17,740 nucleotides of DNA from Solirubrobacterales bacterium (GTDB lineage Bacteria; Actinomycetota; Thermoleophilia; Solirubrobacterales; Solirubrobacteraceae). A model generated the notes under the pieces. It had not been told where the DNA came from and did no database searches. It was given only the letters and a program-made list of their open reading frames with translations. The DNA is taken from assembly GCA_003244035.1 (NCBI GenBank), contig QHBV01000120.1:1-17740 (forward strand), read 5' to 3'. Each line of letters opens with the position of its first letter. The stretch's first letter is position 1. This document shows, piece after piece, positions 7,712 to 14,370 of the stretch. A program made the translations under genes and the position numbers.

Positions 7712-8991
7712 GCGCGACGGATACCTCGTTCGCGACGATCGAGTCGGCGATCGAGGACATCCGCCAGGGCAAGATGGTCGTCGTCTGCGACGACGAGAGC
7801 CGCGAGAACGAGGGCGATCTGACCATGGCCGCCCAATTCGTGACGCCCGAGGCGGTCAACTTCATGCGCAAGGAGGGTGGCGGCCTGATCTGCCTCGCGC
7901 TGACGCCGGAGCGCTGCGACGAGCTCGGCCTCGACCTGATGGCGGCCAAGAACGAGTCCGCGTTCGAGACCGCGTTCACAGTCTCGATCGAGGCGCGCTC
8001 GGGCGTCAGCACCGGGATCTCGGCGGCCGACCGCGCGCGCACGATCCAGGTCGCGATCGACCCCAAGACGAGCCCGCGGGAGCTGGTCCAACCCGGCCAC
8101 GTGTTCCCGCTCAAGGCGAAGGCCGGCGGGGTGCTCGAGCGGGTCGGCCAGACGGAAGCGGCCGTCGACCTCGCGAAGCTGGCCGGCCTGATCCCGGCGG
8201 GGGTGATCTGCGAGATCATGAACGACGACGGAACGATGGCACGCGTGCCCGATCTGGGTCCGTACTGCGCTGCGCATTCGCTGAAGATCGTCACGGTCGC
8301 CGACCTGGTCGCATACCGGAGGCGGACGGAGAAGCTCGTCGAGCGCGTAGTGGCCACCGGGCTGCCGACCGAGCTCGGAGACTTCGTCGCCGTCGGCTAC
8401 CGCTCGCTGGTCGACGACAAGCACCATGTTGCCCTGGTCAAGGGCGAGGTCGACGGCGCCAAGGACGTGCTCGTCCGCGTGCACTCCGAGTGCCTCACCG
8501 GCGACGTCTTTCACTCGCTTCGCTGTGACTGCGGCGAGCAGCTCGAGTCGGCGCTGAGCATGATCGAGCGCCAGGGCCAGGGCGTGCTGCTGTACCTGAG
8601 CCAGGAGGGACGCGGGATCGGCCTGCTGAACAAGCTCCGTGCCTACAAGCTGCAGGAGGAGGGACTCGACACGGTCGATGCCAACCTCCGCCTCGGCCTA
8701 CCCGCCGACCTGCGCGACTATGGGATCGGCGCTCAGATCCTGGTCGATCTCGGACTCACGAGCATCCGCATCCTGACCAACAACCCGAAGAAGATCTCGG
8801 GCCTGGCGGGCTACGGGCTGTCGGTCACCGACCAGCTCCCGATCGAGCACCTCTCCAACCCCCACAACGAGACGTATCTGCGGACCAAGCGCGACCGGCT
8901 TGGTCACACCCTCCACCACCAGGGGCTCGCGCTCGACGAGGAGATGCTCCACGACGAGCAGGAGCAGGATCGCCGGCGCGAGGCGGAATGA
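7708..8991 (+). CDS. ribBA: Bifunctional DHBP synthase / GTP cyclohydrolase II RibBA
   Basis: 427 residues, usual size for the fusion. The N-terminal DHBP synthase half shows DDESRENEGDL (28-38), FMRKEGGG, HVFPLKAKAGG (131-141) and the catalytic Glu in GVICEI (165-170). Against E. coli RibB the numbering offset is a constant 5: Arg37/Glu38, His136 and Glu174 map to Arg32/Glu33, His131 and Glu169. The Mg-ligand His153 maps to Gln148 (codon CAG) in RVGQTEA. The C-terminal GTP cyclohydrolase II half has the zinc cysteines in SECLTGDVFHSLRCDC (Cys262, 273, 275), the QEGRGIGLLNKLRAY core (299-313) and LTNNPKK. The two halves start the two branches, one from ribulose 5-phosphate and one from GTP. 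Start and stop both overlap neighbours by 4 nt. Confidence 0.95.
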   Translation: MSATDTSFATIESAIEDIRQGKMVVVCDDESRENEGDLTMAAQFVTPEAVNFMRKEGGGLICLALTPERCDELGLDLMAAKNESAFETAFTVSIEARSGVSTGISAADRARTIQVAIDPKTSPRELVQPGHVFPLKAKAGGVLERVGQTEAAVDLAKLAGLIPAGVICEIMNDDGTMARVPDLGPYCAAHSLKIVTVADLVAYRRRTEKLVERVVATGLPTELGDFVAVGYRSLVDDKHHVALVKGEVDGAKDVLVRVHSECLTGDVFHSLRCDCGEQLESALSMIERQGQGVLLYLSQEGRGIGLLNKLRAYKLQEEGLDTVDANLRLGLPADLRDYGIGAQILVDLGLTSIRILTNNPKKISGLAGYGLSVTDQLPIEHLSNPHNETYLRTKRDRLGHTLHHQGLALDEEMLHDEQEQDRRREAE

Positions 8992-9482
8992 CGCGCGTCG
9001 CGCTGTGCGTGGCGCGCTTCTACGGCGAGCTGGCCGACCGGCTCGAGTCCGGCGCGCGCCGTGCGCTGGCGCGCGCCGGCATCACCGAGGCCGATCGCTT
9101 CGACGTCCCCGGCGCCTTCGAGCTGCCGCTGAGCGCCTCCTACGCCGCCCGGTCCGGCCGCTACGACGCGGTCGTGTGCCTCGGCGCGGTGATCCGGGGC
9201 GAGACCGACCACTACGACTACGTCTGCGGCGCGGTGGCCCGCGGGATCCAGCAGGTGCAGCTCGAGACGCTGGTGCCATGCGGGTTCGGGGTCTTGACCG
9301 TCGACACGATCGAGCAGGCACTCGAGCGGGTCGCAGGAGGCTCCAAGCGGGACACCGGCGCTCAGGCCGTCGAGGCGGTGCTGGCTTCGCTGGCGGTCGA
9401 GGAGCAGCTCAGCCTTCGGCCCCATGGCGGCCGGCCGAGTCCCCCTCGCCGGGCTCGCCGCGGGCCTGGATCAGGCGCGTGA
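8988..9482 (+). CDS. ribH: 6,7-dimethyl-8-ribityllumazine synthase RibH
   Basis: 164 residues. Family marks are RFYGELADRL (10-19), VPGAFELP (40-47), GAVIRGETDHYDYVC (66-80, with the catalytic His75), ARGIQQVQLE and FGVLTVDTIEQALER (100-114). The enzyme joins the ribityl-pyrimidinedione to DHBP and usually forms pentameric or icosahedral shells. Two oddities: the usual K-A-G-N-K-G phosphate loop reads SKRDTGAQA, lacking the second lysine, and the last ~20 residues are an extra Arg/Pro/Gly-rich tail. That tail is encoded over the end of the convergent FNT gene. ATG 8988 overlaps the ribBA stop by 4 nt and has AGGCGGA just upstream. It closes the riboflavin operon; no terminator is visible after it. 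Confidence 0.94.
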   Translation: MTRVALCVARFYGELADRLESGARRALARAGITEADRFDVPGAFELPLSASYAARSGRYDAVVCLGAVIRGETDHYDYVCGAVARGIQQVQLETLVPCGFGVLTVDTIEQALERVAGGSKRDTGAQAVEAVLASLAVEEQLSLRPHGGRPSPPRRARRGPGSGA

Positions 9483-10218
9483 TCGTGACGAACGCCAAGC
9501 CTCCGAGGACGTTTGCCACCAGCGCCAGCGCGGTGTTCTCGATGACCTGCCACACCGTCGTGTGGGCCGTACCCGCCCACATGCCGAAGGTCAGCTGCCC
9601 GAACGCGACGATCGTGTGGTTGAGGCTCGCGATGGTGAGCACGAAGCCGGTGATCAGGGCGAGCGCGATCCTCGCGGTGCTCGAATCGGTGGCGAGATCG
9701 AGCCACGTCCACAGCGTCACCACAGCTCCCGCCATGAAGCCACTGGCTAGCGAGGGCCCCAAGGCGCGGGTGCTGTAGGTGTCGGACCCCACGCCGGCTG
9801 CGAGCTCGGCGGGCTCTTTGAGCATGCCGGTGCCGAACAGCAGGTAGCCGACGATCAGCAGGCCGAGGAGGTTGAACAGCATTACGACTCCCCACAGGCG
9901 CGCGAGCTGCCCGGCGCTGGCTCGCCCGGCGACGAGGGTGCTGACCGGGACCAGGAAGTTCTCGGTGAAGAGCTCCGATCCGCCGATCGCGATGAACACG
10001 AAGCCGATTCCGAAGAACAGCGCCCCTGCCTCGTGGGCCAAGTCGGCGCCGACGGCCTTGGTCAGCGCGCCGGTGACGTGATCGGCGGCGAGGATGCCCA
10101 CGCCGACATCGAGACCGGCCACCACGCCGGAGGCGCACAGCGCGAGCAGGCCCCGGTTCAGCCGCTGCTGGCCCTCGTCGACCGTCTTCTCCCACAGCGT
10201 GTCGGGTCGCACTGTCAC
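9409..10218 (-). CDS. Formate/nitrite transporter (FNT) family channel
   Basis: 269 residues with six hydrophobic segments (about 25-45, 65-83, 107-129, 155-175, 183-201, 227-248), as in pentameric FNT channels. FNT-like blocks are GSELFTENFLVPV (80-92), LWGVVMLFNLLGLL (108-121) and the fifth-helix LNHTIVAFGQ (199-208), where His201 fits the conserved central histidine of the pore. Closest in style to the YfdC-like branch, whose substrate is uncertain; formate, nitrite, hydrosulfide or acetate are possible. GTG 10218 overlaps the upstream oxidoreductase stop by 4 nt (GTGA). The hydrophilic tail overlaps ribH on the other strand for 74 nt. Last gene of a kinase-oxidoreductase-channel unit. Confidence 0.9.
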   Translation of the reverse strand: MTVRPDTLWEKTVDEGQQRLNRGLLALCASGVVAGLDVGVGILAADHVTGALTKAVGADLAHEAGALFFGIGFVFIAIGGSELFTENFLVPVSTLVAGRASAGQLARLWGVVMLFNLLGLLIVGYLLFGTGMLKEPAELAAGVGSDTYSTRALGPSLASGFMAGAVVTLWTWLDLATDSSTARIALALITGFVLTIASLNHTIVAFGQLTFGMWAGTAHTTVWQVIENTALALVANVLGGLAFVTITRLIQARGEPGEGDSAGRHGAEG

Positions 10219-10802
10219 CGCGCACCACTCGAGCCGGGTTGCTGGAGACGGCCTCCGGGGGCGAGCGATCCGTTGTCCACTGCTGCGAACCCCAGCTGCT
10301 CGATCAGCTCGGCCACCGCATGCTTGGCTTCCCGGTCATCGCCGGCCAGAGGCAGCGCGAGGCGCTGATCGTGCAACGCGCCGACCCGGCCACCGCTCGC
10401 GAGGGTCTCGTAGGGCATGGTGTTGAAGGCCTTCACCACTCGCGCCCCCTCGAGGTGCTGGGCGATCAGCTCAGTCGAGGTGGTCCGGTCGGCGTCGAGC
10501 TCGGGGATCGAGCCGTCGCGCGCGGGGTCGTAGTTGGTGGCGTCGATCACGAGCTTGCGCCGGAACGGCTCCACGGGCAGCTTGCGGTAGGGGCCGAACG
10601 GGAGCGCGAGGATGATCACATCCCCGCCGATGGCGACCTCGGTCACCGTGGCCGCGCGGGCCCGGCCGCCGAGCTCACGAGAGAGCTCGGGCAGCGAATT
10701 GGGACCACGGGTGTTGGCGATCGCGACGACATGCCCTTGACCTACGCACAGCCGCGCGAGGGTGCTGCCGAGCTTGCCGCTGCCGATGATGCCGATCTTC
10801 AT
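10215..10802 (-). CDS. F420-dependent NADP oxidoreductase family protein (NpdG-like)
   Basis: 195 residues. It opens with a Rossmann dinucleotide-binding motif, MKIGIIGSGKLGSTLA (Gly-x-Gly-x-x-Gly at 7-12), then IANTRGP (28-34), which suits NADP(H) 2'-phosphate binding through Arg. VIDATNYDP (69-ish strand end), TTSTELIAQHL, GARVVKAFNTM and the final LGFAAVDNGSLAPGGRLQQPG are standard for the NADPH:F420 oxidoreductase-like family (Fno/NpdG). Many members in actinobacteria are annotated so without proof of F420 use. It lies 15 nt after the kinase stop and overlaps the FNT start, so the three genes are probably one transcript. Reaction inferred: hydride transfer between NADP(H) and F420 or another acceptor. 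Confidence 0.85.
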   Translation of the reverse strand: MKIGIIGSGKLGSTLARLCVGQGHVVAIANTRGPNSLPELSRELGGRARAATVTEVAIGGDVIILALPFGPYRKLPVEPFRRKLVIDATNYDPARDGSIPELDADRTTSTELIAQHLEGARVVKAFNTMPYETLASGGRVGALHDQRLALPLAGDDREAKHAVAELIEQLGFAAVDNGSLAPGGRLQQPGSSGAR

Positions 10803-10817
10803 CTGCTCAGTGCGCCC

Positions 10818-12383
10818 CTACTTGTGCCCGTGGCCCTGGCTCCCCGCCGCCGCTCGCTGGGCGGCCGCGAGCGTTTGGCGCACCGTGTCGGTCTGATTGG
10901 GAATCCGCAGCCGCTGCTGCAGGACGGCAACCGCCCCTTGGGGATCGCCGGAGAGCAGCAGCGAGCGCCCCAGGTCGTACAGGGCATACGCATAGGTGAC
11001 GCTGGCCGGCGGGGCCGCGGCGACGGCTTGCCGGAGCACCGGGATCGCGGTGGCGTAGTCGCCGGCGGCCAGCAGCTGGTGGCCCCGGGCTTCAAGCGCA
11101 CCGGCGTCCGCCGGCGCAGCCGGCGTCGAGGCCGGCGTGGCCACCGTCGAGGCAGTGGAGACAGCCGGCGTCGACGCAGCGGTGCTCGAGCCCGAGCGCG
11201 AAGCGGGCACCGCGCGCGGGGTCGCCCGTGGCCGGTGAGCCGACGAGGCGGTGGTCGGCTTGGACTTCCCGCTCTGAAATGCGCCGGTGGCCAGAGCGGC
11301 CGCGAGCGCGGCCACGACCAGCGCTCCGAGCCCGCCCAGCAGGAGCGCTCGCCGCGGCGACCGGGTGACGCGGCTCGCGGCTCGCGTGCCCGACGCGCTT
11401 GGGGCCGGGACTCGCGCGGCCGGCATGCTCCGGGTCCCGGCTCGCGCGCCTCCAGGCGGAACCGGCTGGAGCGCCGTCGCCTCGGTCTGATCGAGCGCCT
11501 GCTCGAGGGCATCGACGAACGCTCCTGCGGTGGGCCAGCGGTCCTCCGGTCGTTTGGCCAGGCCGCGCGCCAGCACCCCGTCGAGCGCCCGCGGCAGCGC
11601 CGGGTTGCGGCCACTGGCCGCCGGGACCGGCTGCTCGATGTGCGCCCGCGCTTGGGCCGCGAAGTGCTCAGCCGTGAATGGGCGCTCGCCGGCGAGCAGC
11701 TCGTAGGCGGCTACGGCGAGCGAGTAGCGATCGCTCGCGCCGGTCGCGCGGCGCCCGAGGGCCTGCTCGGGCGACAGGTAGGCCGAGGTTCCGAACAGCT
11801 CGCCACTCCCCGTTATCGTCCCCTCGCCGCCGAGACGAGCGATCCCGAAGTCAGCCACGTGCAGTCCCCGCTCGCGGTCCAGTAGGAAGTTGGCGGGCTT
11901 GATGTCGCGATGGATGACGCCCAGCCGATGGGCGTAGTCGAGCGCGGCCGCCGCGTGCCCGATCCAGCGTAGCGCCTGCTTGCGCGCGACCGGGCCGGCT
12001 TTGAGCGCGTCGGCGACCGTCCCACCCGGCAGGTACTCCATCACGATGAACGCCCGGTCGCCGGCGTGGTCGGCGTCGCCGCCCCTGCCCGCGCCGGTCG
12101 CAACCGCGTCCCCGACGTCGTAGATCGTGACGACGTGTGGGTGCTCCGAGAGTCGTGCCGCCGCACGCGCCTCGCGCTTGAAGCGCTTGACCGCCTGCTC
12201 GTCGTGCGCGAACTGGTCGGCGAGCAGCTTGATCGCGACGGCTCGATCGAGCAGGCGATCGTGCGCGCACCAGACGGAGGCCATCCCGCCGCTGGCGATG
12301 TGGCGCACGACTTCGTAGCGCTCCGGCAGCGCCAGGTTGTGGAGCACGTTGGTGCGCGGACGGGCGTCTGAATCCATCGGCAT
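10818..12383 (-). CDS. Membrane Ser/Thr protein kinase (PknB type) with extracytoplasmic TPR-like region
   Basis: 521 residues. Kinase domain about 23-295: glycine loop IASGGMASVW (29-38), VAIK lysine Lys52, EYLPGG (116-121), HRDIKPANFLL (158-168; catalytic Asp160), DFGIAR (178-183), the activation segment GTSAYLSPEQALG (198-210) and SDRYSLAVAAYELL (217-230). All catalytic residues are present. A ~20-residue Gly/Ala/Asp-rich insert (about 91-110) sits before strand 5. One membrane helix (about 346-368) follows, then a Ser/Thr/Ala/Pro linker (371-425) and an outer helical region (427-510) with TPR-like wording, GDYATAIPVLRQAV and SGDPQGAVAVLQQ, instead of the PASTA repeats of PknB. ATG 12383 has only a weak ribosome site; a second ATG is two codons in. 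It starts 50 bp from rpmB, divergently. Confidence 0.93.
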   Translation of the reverse strand: MPMDSDARPRTNVLHNLALPERYEVVRHIASGGMASVWCAHDRLLDRAVAIKLLADQFAHDEQAVKRFKREARAAARLSEHPHVVTIYDVGDAVATGAGRGGDADHAGDRAFIVMEYLPGGTVADALKAGPVARKQALRWIGHAAAALDYAHRLGVIHRDIKPANFLLDRERGLHVADFGIARLGGEGTITGSGELFGTSAYLSPEQALGRRATGASDRYSLAVAAYELLAGERPFTAEHFAAQARAHIEQPVPAASGRNPALPRALDGVLARGLAKRPEDRWPTAGAFVDALEQALDQTEATALQPVPPGGARAGTRSMPAARVPAPSASGTRAASRVTRSPRRALLLGGLGALVVAALAAALATGAFQSGKSKPTTASSAHRPRATPRAVPASRSGSSTAASTPAVSTASTVATPASTPAAPADAGALEARGHQLLAAGDYATAIPVLRQAVAAAPPASVTYAYALYDLGRSLLLSGDPQGAVAVLQQRLRIPNQTDTVRQTLAAAQRAAAGSQGHGHK

Positions 12384-12419
12384 GTTGTACCCGCCTGGCG
12401 GTGGCCGAACACCAGCGCC

Positions 12420-12425
12420 TATACT
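12420..12425 (+). promoter_or_regulatory. -10 box of rpmB, predicting a leaderless message
   Basis: TATACT (one mismatch to TATAAT) ends 8 nt before the rpmB ATG, so transcription should begin at or within a couple of bases of the start codon. No Shine-Dalgarno sequence precedes that ATG, which agrees with leaderless translation. The complementary strand reads AGTATAGG here and could help the divergent kinase gene. No clear -35 is seen. Confidence 0.55.
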
Positions 12426-12433
12426 CGCCGCCG

Positions 12434-12625
12434 ATGCCGAGGGTCTGCCACGTGTGCGCCAAGGGCCCGTCGTTCGGGCACAGCCGCAGCCATTCGATGG
12501 TGGCGACCAACCGCCGCTTCGATCCGAATCTCCAGCGCGTGCGGATCGACGATGCCGGGACGCCGCGGCGTGTGTACGTCTGCACGCGCTGCCTGAAGGC
12601 CGGCAAGGTCACCAAGGCTCGCTGA
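12434..12625 (+). CDS. rpmB: 50S ribosomal protein L28
   Basis: 63 residues, normal for L28. It reads MPRVCHVCAKGPSFG, SHSMVATNRRFDPNLQRVRI, then RVYVCTRCLKAGKV. The two CxxC pairs (Cys5/Cys8 and Cys50/Cys53) are the zinc-binding, so-called C+ form. Start ATG 12434 gives the conserved MPRVC beginning; the in-frame codons upstream are not L28-like. It is a large-subunit protein that helps late assembly. The gene opens a plus-strand housekeeping run, with a DAK2-domain gene 38 nt after it, an order common in Gram-positives. Zinc-form ribosomal proteins often have zinc-free paralogues controlled by Zur; none is in this window. Confidence 0.96.
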   Translation: MPRVCHVCAKGPSFGHSRSHSMVATNRRFDPNLQRVRIDDAGTPRRVYVCTRCLKAGKVTKAR

Positions 12626-12663
12626 TTGCCCCCGCCCAAGCCAGCGCGCTGACCGGCGGGGCG

Positions 12664-14307
12664 GTGTCCGATCCAAGTCTCGTCCGCTTTCGCGCCGTGG
12701 TCCAGGCCGGCCTCGCCGCGCTCGAGGCTCGCCGCGAGGAGGTCAACGACCTGAACGTGTTCCCGGTCGCCGACGGCGACACGGGCGACAACATGGTGCT
12801 GACCCTGCGCGCGGTCCTGGCCGAGCTCGATCGCCTCGCCGCCGTCTCCGACCAGCGGACGATCGATGACGTCGGCCGCGACGAGATCGTCGCGTCGGTC
12901 GCCCGCGCGGCGCTGCTCGGGGCACGCGGAAACTCGGGCGTGATCCTCTCGCAGCTGATCAGGGGCGCCGCCGAGGAGCTCGCGAGCCGCCCCGGTGAGC
13001 TCGTCGACCCCGTGCTGATCGGCGCCGCACTGGCCCGCGCCGCCGACCAGGGCTACGGGTCGGTCAGGGACCCGGCCGAGGGCACGATCCTGACCGTCGT
13101 GCGCGAGATGGCCCATCGCGTGGCGTCAGACCTGGCGCACATGAGCGACGGCCGACTGGGCCCGGGCTCGAGCGCCGCCGAGCAGAACGCGGTGATCGCC
13201 GAGGTGATCGCGGGCGCGCTCGACGCGGGACAGCAGTCGGTCAAGCGCGGTCCCGAGCTGCTGCCGGTGCTCCGCGACGCCGGCGTCGTCGACGCCGGCG
13301 GCTACGGATTGACGGTGCTGCTCGCGGGGATCGTCGGCGCCCTGCGGGGGACCGAGCCGCTCCCGCTCGAACACCACGTCGCGGCCCGCGTCACGCACCC
13401 GCAGCACAGCTCTAGCACGTACCGGTACTGCACCAACTTTGCGGTCATCGGCAGCGACCTGCGGCCACGCGCGTTCATCGAGGCGCTCGAGCGACTAGGT
13501 GACTCGGTGCTGGTCGTAGGCGACCCGACGACGCTCAAGGTGCACGTTCACACCGATGACCCGGACGGCGCCACGGCGCTGTTCGCCGGCGCCGGCGCTG
13601 TCTCGCACCTCGATGTCGCCGACATGCACGAGCAGGCCCGCCGTCGCGACGAGCGTCTCGCCGCGCCGGTCGCGCCGGCGCAATGCGGCGCGCTGGCGGT
13701 GGCTACGGGGGATGGCATGCGGGCGCTGTTTGGAAGCCTCGGCGCCCGGGTGCTCGACGGTGGACGAACGCTCAACCCCTCGACCTACGACCTGCTGGCC
13801 GCGATCCACGCGATCGCCGCCGAGGAGGTTGTGGTGCTGCCCAACAGCCCGAACGTGCTGATGGCGGCCGAGCGCGCCGCCGAGCTGTCGGACAGGGCCG
13901 TGAAGGTGGTGCCGAGCCGCTCCCAGCAGGCGGGGCTGGCGGCTGCGGTCAGCCTCGACCCGACTCGCAGCGCCGCGGCCAACGCCGCCGCGATGACGCA
14001 GGCGCTTGGACGGGTGCGAACGGGGGCGGTGGCGCCGGCCGCGCGCGAGGACGCAAACGGGCGCTTCCGGGAGGGCGATGCGGTCGGTTTCCTGCAGGAG
14101 CAGATCGTCGCCTGGGGCAGACCGGGGGAGACCCTGCGCGAGGTGCTCGCGCGACTGGCTCTGGACGCCGAGCTGATCACCTGCCTGCGCGGCGCCGAGG
14201 CCCCGCTCGACGACGAGGCCGTACGCGCGCTTGCCCCCGTCGGGGCCGAGCTCGAGCTCTCCGACGGCGGCCAGCCGAGCTGGTGGTGGCTGCTGTGCGC
14301 GGAGTAG
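12664..14307 (+). CDS. DAK2-domain protein, FakA/YloV family (fatty acid kinase-like)
   Basis: 547 residues, the usual length. The N-terminal DhaL-type ATP-binding domain has NVFPVADGDTGDNM (31-44; Asp37, Asp39, Asp42 as metal ligands) and ARGNSGVILSQ (87-97). Then GVVDAGGYGL (207-216), and the middle domain with YCTNF (Cys256) and LKVHVHTDDP (His294, His296), which match the zinc ligands described for Staphylococcus FakA. The C-terminal DegV-like part has LPNSPNVLMAA (392-402) and VVPSRSQQAG (415-424). FakA phosphorylates FakB-bound fatty acids; no fakB is present here. GTG 12664 is the only in-frame start just before the conserved region; its ribosome site is weak. It lies between rpmB and recG, as in many Gram-positives. 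Phosphotransfer substrate in this organism is inferred. Confidence 0.9.
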   Translation: MSDPSLVRFRAVVQAGLAALEARREEVNDLNVFPVADGDTGDNMVLTLRAVLAELDRLAAVSDQRTIDDVGRDEIVASVARAALLGARGNSGVILSQLIRGAAEELASRPGELVDPVLIGAALARAADQGYGSVRDPAEGTILTVVREMAHRVASDLAHMSDGRLGPGSSAAEQNAVIAEVIAGALDAGQQSVKRGPELLPVLRDAGVVDAGGYGLTVLLAGIVGALRGTEPLPLEHHVAARVTHPQHSSSTYRYCTNFAVIGSDLRPRAFIEALERLGDSVLVVGDPTTLKVHVHTDDPDGATALFAGAGAVSHLDVADMHEQARRRDERLAAPVAPAQCGALAVATGDGMRALFGSLGARVLDGGRTLNPSTYDLLAAIHAIAAEEVVVLPNSPNVLMAAERAAELSDRAVKVVPSRSQQAGLAAAVSLDPTRSAAANAAAMTQALGRVRTGAVAPAAREDANGRFREGDAVGFLQEQIVAWGRPGETLREVLARLALDAELITCLRGAEAPLDDEAVRALAPVGAELELSDGGQPSWWWLLCAE

Positions 14308-14352
14308 CGACCGCAGGGCAACCGCCGGCGTGAGTACGACCGCCGCGCGCGC

Positions 14353-14358
14353 CATTAT
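14353..14358 (+). promoter_or_regulatory. Possible -10 box before recG
   Basis: CATTAT is the only AT-rich hexamer in the 63-nt gap between the DAK2 gene and recG. It ends 12 nt before the recG ATG, with GGGGGCGA between it and the start as a weak ribosome site. No good -35 is visible, so an internal promoter is only possible. Confidence 0.25.
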
Positions 14359-14370
14359 CGGGGGCGAAGC

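Noticed and set aside
11851..13116. 421-codon minus-strand frame across the kinase start, rpmB and the DAK2 gene
   Set aside because: Crosses three recognised genes out of frame and has shadow composition.
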